A DNA stretch of 64,000 bases, from assembly GCF_039975415.1 (NCBI RefSeq), contig NZ_JBDWHD010000002.1. One strand, 5' to 3'. This DNA comes from Ascidiaceihabitans sp039975415. GTDB taxonomy: Bacteria > Pseudomonadota > Alphaproteobacteria > Rhodobacterales > Rhodobacteraceae. Positions 51,941 to 60,716 of this stretch are shown here, one piece after another (position 1 is the first letter of the stretch; every line of letters begins with the position of its first letter). The translations under genes and the position numbers were made by a program. The notes under the pieces are model-generated. The model was not told where the DNA came from, searched no databases, and worked only from the letters and a program-made list of their open reading frames with translations.

Positions 51941-53560
51941 ATGGAATTTGATTTTGTAATTGTTGGGGGTGGCTCTGCAGGGGCGACAATCGCCTCTCGG
52001 CTCAGCGAAGATCCACATACCAACGTGTGTCTGCTCGAAGCAGGTGGCAGCGGCAAAGACATCTTTATCCGCATGCCCATCGCTGTGGTCGCAATGTTGC
52101 CCGGCCGCCCGAAGATCAACAATTGGGCGTTTCACACTGTTCCGCAACCCGGTCTGAACGGGCGCAAGGGGTATCAGCCGCGCGGAAAGGCCCTGGGCGG
52201 ATCAAGCGCGATCAACGCAATGCTATACGTCCGCGGCCAAAAGGAAGACTACGACAGCTGGGCAGACTTGGGGAACGACGGTTGGGGCTGGAATGATGTT
52301 CTACCCTATTTCCGAAAGGCCGAAAACAACGTGCGCGGTGCAGATGATGCACACGGCGACAACGGCCCTTTGCAGGTGTCTGATCAAAAGGCACCGCGCC
52401 CCATTTCGCAGGCTTTCATCGAGGCCAGCAACCAGATGCAGCTGCGGTCCAAGCCCGACTTTAACGATGGCGACAACGAAGGTGTGGGCATGTGGCAAAC
52501 CACGTTGTTCCATTCCCTCGACAAAAACGGCGAACGCTGTTCGGCGGCGGCGGCCTATTTGCATCCCGTTATGGACGACCGGCCCAACCTGACTGTCATC
52601 ACCAAAGCACATGCCACCAAAGTCATCTTTGAAGGCAAACGTGCGGTCGGCGTGGCGTACCGGCACGGCAAACAGGACAAGGAAGTGCGCGCCGCAAAGG
52701 AAGTGGTTTTATGTGGCGGTGCGTTCCAGTCGCCGCAACTTTTGATGCTATCCGGTGTTGGTGATCCAAAGACCATCACCCGGCATGGTATCGAAATGAT
52801 CCATGACTTGCCCGGCGTCGGACAGAACCTGCAAGATCACCTTGATTTTACCATGGCCTACACGACCAAAGACACCGACAACGTCGGGATTGGCCTGCGG
52901 GCGGGTGCGAAGCTGATCGGAGAGATTTTCAAATGGCGCAAGCACGGCAATTCAATGGCTGCGTCCACCATCACCGAATGTGGCAGCTTTTTCAAAAGCG
53001 ACCCTTCCGTTGAACGCGCTAACCTGCAAACGCATTTTGTGATTTCCATCGTCGACGATCACGCACGCAAACTGCATCTGGGGCATGGGTATTCCTGTCA
53101 CATCTGCAACCTTCGCCCCTATTCCCGCGGTGAGGTTTTCTTGCAAAGCAGCGATCCCATGGCGGCCCCCGGCATTGATCCCAAATTTCTGTCAGATGAC
53201 CGCGATCTCGACATCATGATCAAAGGCGCCAAACAGACGCGCGCTACGCTGGAGGCGCCGGCATTGGCGAAATACAAACACAAAGAACTGTTCGGAGTGC
53301 ATGACAAAATGACGGATGCCGAATGGGAAGAGGTCATTCGCAATAGATCCGACACCGTCTACCACCCGGTTGGCACCTGCAAAATGGGCCACGATGATAT
53401 GGCTGTGGTCAGTTCTGACCTGAAAGTGCACGGTCTGGAAGGGCTGCGTGTTGCCGATGCGTCCATCATGCCGTTGCTGGTCTCTGGCAACACCAACGCA
53501 CCCACCATAATGATTGGCGAAAAATGCGCCGACATGATCAAATCCGAATACGCCGCATGA
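51941..53560 (+). CDS. GMC-family FAD-dependent oxidoreductase (choline-dehydrogenase-like)
   Basis: 539 residues from the ATG at 51941 (GGGAGGG upstream). N-terminal FAD motif IVGGGSAGATIASRLSE, the GMC signature GKALGGSSAINAMLYVRG near residue 84 and the C-terminal active-site segment YHPVGTCKMG (catalytic His) with SGNTNAPT (catalytic Asn) are present. It oxidises an alcohol substrate, perhaps choline or a related alcohol or aromatic. It runs in the same direction as the TetR and flavoprotein genes that follow. Confidence 0.92.
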   Translation: MEFDFVIVGGGSAGATIASRLSEDPHTNVCLLEAGGSGKDIFIRMPIAVVAMLPGRPKINNWAFHTVPQPGLNGRKGYQPRGKALGGSSAINAMLYVRGQKEDYDSWADLGNDGWGWNDVLPYFRKAENNVRGADDAHGDNGPLQVSDQKAPRPISQAFIEASNQMQLRSKPDFNDGDNEGVGMWQTTLFHSLDKNGERCSAAAAYLHPVMDDRPNLTVITKAHATKVIFEGKRAVGVAYRHGKQDKEVRAAKEVVLCGGAFQSPQLLMLSGVGDPKTITRHGIEMIHDLPGVGQNLQDHLDFTMAYTTKDTDNVGIGLRAGAKLIGEIFKWRKHGNSMAASTITECGSFFKSDPSVERANLQTHFVISIVDDHARKLHLGHGYSCHICNLRPYSRGEVFLQSSDPMAAPGIDPKFLSDDRDLDIMIKGAKQTRATLEAPALAKYKHKELFGVHDKMTDAEWEEVIRNRSDTVYHPVGTCKMGHDDMAVVSSDLKVHGLEGLRVADASIMPLLVSGNTNAPTIMIGEKCADMIKSEYAA

Positions 53561-53721
53561 ATTGCATCAGTAGAAAAATCAGCGAACAAAACAAACAGGA
53601 AGCCTGATTATGGATAACGGGTGCTTGCGAATTGTCAAAGGCGACGCTGATGGGGGGCAAGGTTGTGCCGGGCCGAAAAAGTGCCGCAGACATCAAATTT
53701 GAAACTTAAGACATCGCCACC

Positions 53722-54333
53722 ATGAACAAGTTGCCAGCAAAGTTGAAAACGCGCGCAGACCGCAAAACGGCGAAACGTGACGTCAAGAAACGCCAGATCG
53801 CGGATAGCGCGATCTCGGCGCTTAAAGAGCTGGGCTATGCAAATACGACCTTGCGCGACATAGCGGCAAAAAGTGCGCTGTCGCTGGGCATGCTACACTA
53901 CTATTTTGCAGATCGCGCAGAGCTTATCATCTATTGCGTCGAAATCTACAAAGAGGACTTCGTTCACAAGGTCGCAAAAGCTTTGGAAGCGGCACAAGGC
54001 AGGGATCAGGTCATAGAAGCCTTCACCGAAGCTCTTGTCGCTTCGATCTTTGACGACGCGATGACCCACAGGCTTTGGTATGATATCCGCACCCAAGCCA
54101 TGTTCGATACGTCGTTCCGTCCTGTCGTTGCAACAATCGAACAGGCTTTGATCGGGCTGCTGCGCACAGCATTCGAAAAAGCGGACCACCCTGCACCACT
54201 GCAAATCGAAATTCACTATGCGCTTCTTGACGGTGTGTTTCGTCATATCATGCAAGGACAATTCGAAGAACACCCACGCACCCGCGCCGAACTTTCCGAA
54301 GTTTTCAGGGGCCTGTTGAACCAATTCATGTAA
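53722..54333 (+). CDS. TetR-family transcriptional regulator
   Basis: 203 residues with an N-terminal helix-turn-helix (AISALKELGYANTTLRDIAAKSALSLGMLHYYF, about residues 30-62) after a Lys/Arg-rich leader. The C-terminal ligand domain resembles BetI-type regulators. It lies between the GMC oxidoreductase and the phenol-hydroxylase-like gene and probably controls one or both. The start ATG at 53722 is convincing though an upstream purine site is weak. Confidence 0.87.
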   Translation: MNKLPAKLKTRADRKTAKRDVKKRQIADSAISALKELGYANTTLRDIAAKSALSLGMLHYYFADRAELIIYCVEIYKEDFVHKVAKALEAAQGRDQVIEAFTEALVASIFDDAMTHRLWYDIRTQAMFDTSFRPVVATIEQALIGLLRTAFEKADHPAPLQIEIHYALLDGVFRHIMQGQFEEHPRTRAELSEVFRGLLNQFM

Positions 54334-54394
54334 AATACCCAAGCGGGTTTGCCCGTGTGGCTGACCCCAACCAAACGAAGGGCAAAGGAAAAAC

Positions 54395-56242
54395 ATGCAG
54401 TACCACCTGAATGGGTACAAATCCGGTTCGCCCGACATTGCCCCCTCTGAAAATCACGCGCATTCCAACCCGAACAAGGTTGATGTTCTGATCGTGGGGT
54501 GTGGTCCGGCGGGCTTGACACTGGCCGCCCAGCTGTCTGCATTTCCGGACATCGCCGTTCGCATATTGGATAGCAAGCCCGGACCTTTAACAGTGGGGCA
54601 AGCCGACGGAATTGCATGCCGATCAATGGAGATGTTTGAAGCATTCGGTTTCGCCGACAAAGTCCGCCGTGAAGCGTATTGGGTGAACGAAACGGTTTTT
54701 TGGCGCCCCGATGGCAGCAAGGGCATCACGCGAACGGGTCGCATTCAGGATGTTGAAGACGGGTTGTCCGAACAGCAGCACACGATTCTGAACCAGGCCC
54801 GCGTGCACGACTTTTACCTAGAGATCATGAAGAACGCGCCCAACCGGTTGGAACCAGACTACAAACAAACCCTTGTTTCACTGCGTAGAAGTGATTTCGC
54901 CGATCATCCGGTCACGGCAGACATCATGCGCGCAGATGGGAAAACGGAAACAATCGCGGCGCGGTATGTCGCGGGCTGCGATGGCGCACGCAGTACAGTG
55001 CGAAAAGTGCTGGGACTGTCATTGCGAGGTACTGCCGCACGCCAGCTTTGGGGCGTGATGGATGTGCTCGCCGTGACGGATTTTCCCGATATTCGCCTGA
55101 AATCAGCGATCCAATCCGCCAGCGCAGGCAGCCTGCTGATTATTCCGCGCGAAGGCGGATACATGGTGCGAATGTACATTGAACTTGATGCTTTGACTGA
55201 TGATGAACGTGCGGCCGACCGTAATGTGTCGCCAGACATGTTGATCCAGAAAGCCCAAGCCATTTTAGCGCCCTATTATATGGACGTGAAAAATGTCGTG
55301 TGGTGGTCTGCCTATGAAATCGGGCAACGGGTGTGCGAACGGTTTGACGACGGAACACATGATCCACGCATCTTCATTGCGGACGATGCCTGTCACACCC
55401 ACAGCCCGAAGGCTGGGCAAGGCATGAACGTTTCTATGGCTGATGCCTATAATCTTGGATGGAAACTTGCCTCTGTTCTTCGCGGGCAGGCTGCGTCGGA
55501 CCTTTTACGCACCTATTCATCAGAGCGTCAGGCCAAAGCGCAGGAACTTATCGAATTTGACCGCGAAATGGCCCAAATCTTCAGCACAACATCAGCGTCA
55601 GATGTCTTTCAGCAGTATTTCTCAAAACATGCACGCTACACGGCAGGCGTCGAAACACGATATGATCCGTCAATGATCGTCGGCTGCGACACCCATCAAG
55701 CGCACGCCATCGGGTTTCGGGTCGGAACGCGGTTTCATTCCGCACCAGTGATCCGGCTGGCCGATGCCAAACCCATGCATCTGGGCCATGTGATGAAGGC
55801 TGATGGTCGGTGGCGTCTGTTCTTGTTCGCAGGCCAAGACGACACAGGGCAAGCGGACGGTGGTATCGCCGCGATCGCAAAATTTCTTGCGGAGCACCCG
55901 GCATCACCGATCAACCTGTACACGCCACACGACATGGACTGCGACGCGGTGATCGATCTGCGTGCAGTCTTTCAACAGCCCCACAAGGACCTCGCCTTTG
56001 ACGAGATGCCACAGCTGCTGCGTCCCCGCAAAGGGCGGTATGGGATGGTGGATTACGAAAAGATCTATTGTGCTGATCCCAAAACCGAAGACATCTTCGA
56101 CAGCCGCGGCATCTCACGCAGCACCGGAACGATGATCATTGTGCGCCCCGATCAATACATCGCACAGGTTCTGCCGATGATCGCAACGGCAGAACTTTGT
56201 GCAACTTTTGCGGCCTTCATGCAGCCCGTCAACGCCACCTAA
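54395..56242 (+). CDS. FAD-dependent aromatic monooxygenase (phenol 2-monooxygenase / MobA-like)
   Basis: 615-residue flavin hydroxylase. FAD motifs: VLIVGCGPAGLTLAAQL near residue 29, DGARSTVRKVLG near 198, and the GD-type site IADDACHTHSPKAGQGMNVSMADAYNLGWKLA near 330. A C-terminal thioredoxin-like domain (about residues 450-615, ending IVRPDQYIAQVLP) is typical of phenol hydroxylases and 3-hydroxybenzoate 4-hydroxylase. It hydroxylates a phenolic ring using NADPH and oxygen. It follows the TetR gene and probably answers to it. Confidence 0.92.
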   Translation: MQYHLNGYKSGSPDIAPSENHAHSNPNKVDVLIVGCGPAGLTLAAQLSAFPDIAVRILDSKPGPLTVGQADGIACRSMEMFEAFGFADKVRREAYWVNETVFWRPDGSKGITRTGRIQDVEDGLSEQQHTILNQARVHDFYLEIMKNAPNRLEPDYKQTLVSLRRSDFADHPVTADIMRADGKTETIAARYVAGCDGARSTVRKVLGLSLRGTAARQLWGVMDVLAVTDFPDIRLKSAIQSASAGSLLIIPREGGYMVRMYIELDALTDDERAADRNVSPDMLIQKAQAILAPYYMDVKNVVWWSAYEIGQRVCERFDDGTHDPRIFIADDACHTHSPKAGQGMNVSMADAYNLGWKLASVLRGQAASDLLRTYSSERQAKAQELIEFDREMAQIFSTTSASDVFQQYFSKHARYTAGVETRYDPSMIVGCDTHQAHAIGFRVGTRFHSAPVIRLADAKPMHLGHVMKADGRWRLFLFAGQDDTGQADGGIAAIAKFLAEHPASPINLYTPHDMDCDAVIDLRAVFQQPHKDLAFDEMPQLLRPRKGRYGMVDYEKIYCADPKTEDIFDSRGISRSTGTMIIVRPDQYIAQVLPMIATAELCATFAAFMQPVNAT

Positions 56243-56252
56243 TGCACACCAC

Positions 56253-56897
56253 CTAATGCACGTCGCGAAATGATACGCCCTTAAAACAACGCACAGGGTT
56301 TCCCCGTTCAAGCGACGCATGCATCTGGTTCTGATCGCTTTTTCGCGCATCTGCATCGGCGACGTCTTTGGACGCCATAAGCAGGACAAGCCGCTCCAAA
56401 GCCAGTGCCTTGTTGCGGTGTTGTGACCGCATTTCGCGGGCGACGGCGATCATCCCGGACGGCACATGCGTTGCGCGTACAGCGCTGTCGGTGGTGTTTT
56501 GATGCTGGCCGCCGGGACCACCTGCGCGAAAGCTCTGGAACGTCACATCTGCGAGACACACATCGGGACGTTCTGCAGGCACCTGCATTTCAAAAACGCC
56601 AACGAACCAGTTGGCGCGCTTGTGCTGAGGACGCAAAGAGCTTTTCCAGCGCCATTGCACAGTTCCCAACCAGCTTTTGGCCAAGTGTCGTGCCGCAGGC
56701 CCATGCAGAACGACCAAAGCGGACTTGATACCATGTTTGGCCTTTGTAAGGCTGACATCTGCGTCCAATCCGATAGTGTCCGCGTCCTCCAGCATACGGG
56801 TCACGACATGTTTTGCCGCGATGCAACACTCAGCCGGGCCATTGCCGCTGGTCACCAGCAATGACACGCTTTGGTCTGCTTGGGTTGTTTCACGCAT
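56253..56897 (-). CDS. prfH: Peptide chain release factor H
   Basis: 214 residues, shorter than RF1/RF2, with the peptidyl-hydrolase motif RAGGPGGQHQNTTDSAVRATH (GGQ at residues 129-131) and no stop-codon-recognition domain. This is the PrfH type usually paired with an RtcB ligase. PrfH releases peptides from ribosomes whose 16S decoding centre has been cut, and the ligase reseals the RNA (known from work on such pairs). Its first 8 bases overlap the end of the RtcB gene, so the two are made together. Confidence 0.92.
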   Translation of the reverse strand: MRETTQADQSVSLLVTSGNGPAECCIAAKHVVTRMLEDADTIGLDADVSLTKAKHGIKSALVVLHGPAARHLAKSWLGTVQWRWKSSLRPQHKRANWFVGVFEMQVPAERPDVCLADVTFQSFRAGGPGGQHQNTTDSAVRATHVPSGMIAVAREMRSQHRNKALALERLVLLMASKDVADADARKSDQNQMHASLERGNPVRCFKGVSFRDVH

Positions 56898-58029
56898 TGC
56901 GCAGCACCCCGGTTCTGGTTTTCTTGAACGTCAAAAGAGGATGGAACGTGGCAACCGTTTTCGCGACACCCGTCACTTCCAGATCAGCAGCGACTGCGGC
57001 GGCGGATTTGTAGGCCAAAGGCGCTTCTTCGATCAGCAATGCACGATCTTCACATATGACCCGCCCCCCGAACGACGTGCGTTGCATCGCTTCAAGATCA
57101 GATCGTTTGGTGCCGACCCGGCCGTGCATCGAAGACCTGTCATACCGGCGACCGGCCCCATGTGCCGTGGACCATAACGCGGCCTCTGTGTGGCTGGGCC
57201 GCAACAAATAACTGGGCGTCGCCCGTGATCCTGCAAGCGGAACCAACCCTGCATCCGCCTGCGCAGCGCCCTTGCGATGCAGCCAACCATCGCCGACACG
57301 CACCAGCAGATTATGCGGCACATCTGCAATCAACCGAACATCCGTTCGCAACGCATCTGCGGCCCGCTCTGCGATGATGCGCCGGTTCAAACGCGCCCAA
57401 CGCGCCGCTTGGTCGTGGCCCGCCAAATACGCCGAAGTGGCATCCGCATCTGGATTCATTCCGTTGAACCCATCATGTGGGACATCTGCCAGAACAGCTG
57501 TGCCATACCCGCGAGACCCCGAATGGATCAGCAGATACAACGCGCCAACATCCAAACCAACATCCGGTTCACAAGTGACCAATGTTTGCACTTCGCAAAA
57601 GTGGTTCCCGCCGCCAATTGTGCCCAAGGATTTCGAAAACGATCGCATACGCGCATCGGTTTCATCCAGACGCGCAGAGTAGTCGGTTGATGGATCATGG
57701 CCCAGCACACGCATCCGACGCAGGGCCTTTTCCAGTTTAAATTTGCGTTTCGGCAAATCAATCTGGAACAAAGCCATGCCGCATCCAATGTCATTTCCAA
57801 TCAATTGCGGATAGATGCGATCCGCCAGCACGGCACACCCCACCGGCCCATACTTGCCGGGATGAAGGTCCGGAAAGGCCGCGATCTTTTGCACCCCCGC
57901 CCAGTTGGAAACGTGTTTCAATTGTTCTTCTGAGCGGCCATCAATCCAAGCCGCAGATGTGTAAAATTTCTGGATGGCGGCGTCGCGTGTTGCAGCAGAC
58001 ACGAAGCCATCCAAGACGGAATTGCCCAT
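56890..58029 (-). CDS. rtcB: RtcB-family RNA ligase, PrfH-associated
   Basis: 379 residues, shorter than the tRNA-splicing RtcB. Metal and catalytic residues are visible: IGNDIGCG (D80, C83), GGGNHF (H143), HSGSRGYG (H169) and AHGAGRR, whose H290 would be guanylated. All four motifs are intact. It joins RNA 2',3'-cyclic-phosphate and 5'-OH ends. The overlap with prfH and this length class identify it as the RtcB2-type ribosome-repair ligase rather than the housekeeping enzyme. Upstream is a 295-base gap toward the M24 peptidase. Confidence 0.92.
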   Translation of the reverse strand: MGNSVLDGFVSAATRDAAIQKFYTSAAWIDGRSEEQLKHVSNWAGVQKIAAFPDLHPGKYGPVGCAVLADRIYPQLIGNDIGCGMALFQIDLPKRKFKLEKALRRMRVLGHDPSTDYSARLDETDARMRSFSKSLGTIGGGNHFCEVQTLVTCEPDVGLDVGALYLLIHSGSRGYGTAVLADVPHDGFNGMNPDADATSAYLAGHDQAARWARLNRRIIAERAADALRTDVRLIADVPHNLLVRVGDGWLHRKGAAQADAGLVPLAGSRATPSYLLRPSHTEAALWSTAHGAGRRYDRSSMHGRVGTKRSDLEAMQRTSFGGRVICEDRALLIEEAPLAYKSAAAVAADLEVTGVAKTVATFHPLLTFKKTRTGVLRNA

Positions 58030-58324
58030 TGAGATTACCCAATTCGTAAATTTTTTTTGCAGATATGCTCAGCGCACTTTAGCGCGAGCGCAATGGATCA
58101 GCTGGCCCCGGAAGGGGTGTTACGCAGTGATCCGGCCTGAAAAGGCATTGTGAGAAGCAAACATGATGAACCCTTTCCTGGCTATAGTAACGCAAAATCG
58201 CGTAGGCTGTGTTGCGGAGTATCTAAAATATCATCCGCCGTTGGGCAAATTCGAAATCACACCGCAAACAGTTCGTTTTATTTTTGCAACACCCATAGAT
58301 GCGGAATAGTCACATCCCGCATGG
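58030..58324. other. Intergenic region without a clear gene
   Basis: 295 bases between rtcB (minus) and the M24 peptidase (minus). A 48-codon plus-strand frame at 58163-58309 starts with ATGATG but lacks a ribosome site and homology that I recognise, so it is not called. A T8 run near 58045-58060 lies upstream of rtcB. The rtcB promoter should lie here. Confidence 0.4.
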
Positions 58325-59470
58325 CTACAAGATCACATCGGCCACGACCTTTGGATGATCTGTAAGCAATTCATATCCGGTGTCAGTTACAATAAGGCTG
58401 TCACCGACCTGGGCGCGAAATGTCTCAACGCTGACAGAACCATCAACAGCCAACACCATACCGGGCTGCAAAACTGTAGTGTCGCCCGTGACCAACTGCG
58501 GATGTTCCAAAAAACTAAAACCTGTCGCCCGGCCGCATCGGAACGGGTATTCGTGGCCCGCGTCTTGGATGACTTCGGCATAGGCCGCGTGCACATCCTG
58601 CGCCGTTACACCGGGGCGGATCATTTCAAGGGCAGCCTTTTGGCTGGCGACTGCGACTTCGTAGACATCCGCCTGTGTGCGATCTGCAATATCGTCGATC
58701 CAGAACGTGCGATCAAACCCCAACTTGAAACGGTGGAAATTGGTCATGCCACAAAAGCACAAAAATACCGGTTCACCTTTGGCCATCACACGCGTCGATG
58801 CACGGTGATGGGTTTTTGTGATGTCCGGTCCGGACGCCATGATCTGTAGGAAATGCGTGTTTGGAGACATGTCCGCGTCGTCATAATGCGCGGCCAATAA
58901 CTCTGCAGCCTTTCGCGTGCCCGCGTGTGACGTAGCAAGAGCGACTTCATATTCGGCCACACCGTGCCCGATGGCGTCACGGCCTGCGGCCATCATCGCG
59001 TTGGCCACCTGACCAGCATGGCGCGCCAACTGCAGCTCTGGCGCGGATTTGATCATGCGCATATCTGCCAAAATTGGCGTCGCTGACGTCAACCTATCTG
59101 TGCCAACCAACTGTGACACATAGGCTTGAACGATTGGGGGCATATGGTTCGGTTCTATCGCGACGCATGACGCTTTCTGGACGGCTTTTGGCAGCTCTGT
59201 GCGCCATTCGTCCCCCATGCCATCATTCCATGCCGCAATTGCATCTACGTGCGCGTGCGCTTGGGCCGCGACAAGATCGATTGTGGGGGTGATCAGCAGG
59301 CTTCGCCCCTCGCGCGAGACGATAAGAACGGTGGGACGCCCAAATTCCATGTGCAGGTAATCGTAGTAGCCTGTCAGATAGTAAACATTGTCTTCGTCCG
59401 TAATCAACGCCACGTCGACGCCGGCATCAGACAGCTTTTGGCGAAAAGTTTTCATACGCGATTGGAACAT
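58325..59470 (-). CDS. M24-family metallopeptidase (Xaa-Pro dipeptidase / creatinase-like)
   Basis: 381 residues with a creatinase-type N-terminal domain (VALITDEDNVYYLTGYYDY) and a pita-bread C-terminal domain. The usual metal ligands are partly altered: FLCFCGMTNFHRFKLGFDRTFWI and GFSFLEHPQL stand where D-x-G and H/E ligands are expected. This alteration is typical of ectoine-hydrolase (DoeA) and creatinase-like branches, which need no metal. It lies just downstream of an M20 amidohydrolase gene (2-base gap). A joint role in hydrolysing an N-acyl or cyclic amino-acid compound is likely. Confidence 0.83.
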   Translation of the reverse strand: MFQSRMKTFRQKLSDAGVDVALITDEDNVYYLTGYYDYLHMEFGRPTVLIVSREGRSLLITPTIDLVAAQAHAHVDAIAAWNDGMGDEWRTELPKAVQKASCVAIEPNHMPPIVQAYVSQLVGTDRLTSATPILADMRMIKSAPELQLARHAGQVANAMMAAGRDAIGHGVAEYEVALATSHAGTRKAAELLAAHYDDADMSPNTHFLQIMASGPDITKTHHRASTRVMAKGEPVFLCFCGMTNFHRFKLGFDRTFWIDDIADRTQADVYEVAVASQKAALEMIRPGVTAQDVHAAYAEVIQDAGHEYPFRCGRATGFSFLEHPQLVTGDTTVLQPGMVLAVDGSVSVETFRAQVGDSLIVTDTGYELLTDHPKVVADVIL

Positions 59471-59472
59471 GT

Positions 59473-60621
59473 TCAGGCCTTTGTGTTTGTATCAAGGGGC
59501 AATCTATCACGCACAAGCTGTGTCCAGAACGCAGCGCCAATAGGCAAAAGGGCATCGTTGAAATCATAATCGGCAGAATGCAAAGGTTGCCCATGCGGTC
59601 CTTCGGCACCGTTGCCCAACAGCAGAAAGCACCCCGGCACGGCGGCGCAAAAATGCGCAAAGTCCTCTGAAAAGCTCATCGGATCGCGATCACCGATGGT
59701 CTCGACCCCAACGCCACGCCCGGCTTTTACCGCGGCTTCAACTGGCAATGGATCATTGAGCGTTTCGATGAATTCAGTGCGAAAATCGACTGTAACATCC
59801 ACGCCGTGCGCCGCCCCTATGCCGGTCGCGATCTGCGTCATCAAAGTCGCAACCTGATCACGGTCGGCAGGTTGTTTGGTGCGCACATCACCCTTCAAAG
59901 TGGCAGCACCGGGCAGGACATTGCGTTGACCGTCTGTCAAAAATTCTGTCACCGACACCACCGCACCGGCCCCCGGTGCCAATTTACGCGACACAATGGT
60001 CTGCAACGCCTGTACGATTTCAGCGCCAATAGTGATGGCATCCCGCCCGACATGTGGCATCGACGCGTGTCCACCTTGGCCGTTTACAGTGATTTCAAAC
60101 AAACTTTCGCTGGCACAAATCTGCCCCGCCCGCGTCGAGATTTGCCCAACAGGAGCGCCCGGTAAATTGTGGATCGCATAGACTTCTTCAATGGGAAACT
60201 GTTTAAGAAGCCCTTCTTCGATCATTGCCTGAGCCCCAAGCCCGTGTTCTTCGTTTGGCTGGAAAATGAAGACAACGGTGCCGTCGAAATCACGGGCTTT
60301 GGCCAGTTTTTCAGCAGCCCCCAACAACATGGTCATATGCCCGTCATGGCCACAGGCATGCATAACACCTTGGGTTTTGGAAACATAATCATGTGTGCTT
60401 GTCTCAAGGATCGGAAGCGCGTCCATGTCTGCACGCAACCCGATTGCGCGATTGCCTGTGCCGCATTTCAAGATGCCAACGACGCCGACGCCTTCATGAA
60501 CCTCCAATCCAAATGAAGACAGAAAGCTGGCTATCCGGGCTTTGGTGTTATGTTCGTCAAACCCAAGTTCAGGAGTGCGGTGAAAATTGTGGCGTACATC
60601 GGCAAGGTCAAGAGCAGGCAT
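59473..60621 (-). CDS. M20-family amidohydrolase (hippurate hydrolase-like)
   Basis: 382 residues from the ATG at 60619-60621 (a GTG ten codons upstream is possible). Dinuclear-metal motifs: GLRADMDALPI near residue 61, MHACGHDGHMTMLLG near 87, FIFQPNEEHGLGAQAMIEEGL near 120 and a late SEDFAHF near 340. It hydrolyses an N-acyl amino acid or similar amide. It precedes the M24 gene by a 2-base gap, so they are one operon. Confidence 0.9.
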   Translation of the reverse strand: MPALDLADVRHNFHRTPELGFDEHNTKARIASFLSSFGLEVHEGVGVVGILKCGTGNRAIGLRADMDALPILETSTHDYVSKTQGVMHACGHDGHMTMLLGAAEKLAKARDFDGTVVFIFQPNEEHGLGAQAMIEEGLLKQFPIEEVYAIHNLPGAPVGQISTRAGQICASESLFEITVNGQGGHASMPHVGRDAITIGAEIVQALQTIVSRKLAPGAGAVVSVTEFLTDGQRNVLPGAATLKGDVRTKQPADRDQVATLMTQIATGIGAAHGVDVTVDFRTEFIETLNDPLPVEAAVKAGRGVGVETIGDRDPMSFSEDFAHFCAAVPGCFLLLGNGAEGPHGQPLHSADYDFNDALLPIGAAFWTQLVRDRLPLDTNTKA

Positions 60622-60716
60622 ATGAGGTCCGGAAAGCTTCAGAGTTATCACATGCTAGCCGCTGGACATTTGCAACGCTTACCCAAAAGCGACCTTTTGG
60701 GTGGACGCGAAAAACC

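Noticed and set aside
53609..53680. Short peptide frame between the GMC and TetR genes
   Set aside because: About 23 codons without conserved features; most likely leader or untranslated sequence.
58163..58309. 48-codon plus-strand frame in the rtcB-M24 gap
   Set aside because: It starts with ATGATG and is open, but has no ribosome site, recognisable family or coding bias; left as intergenic.
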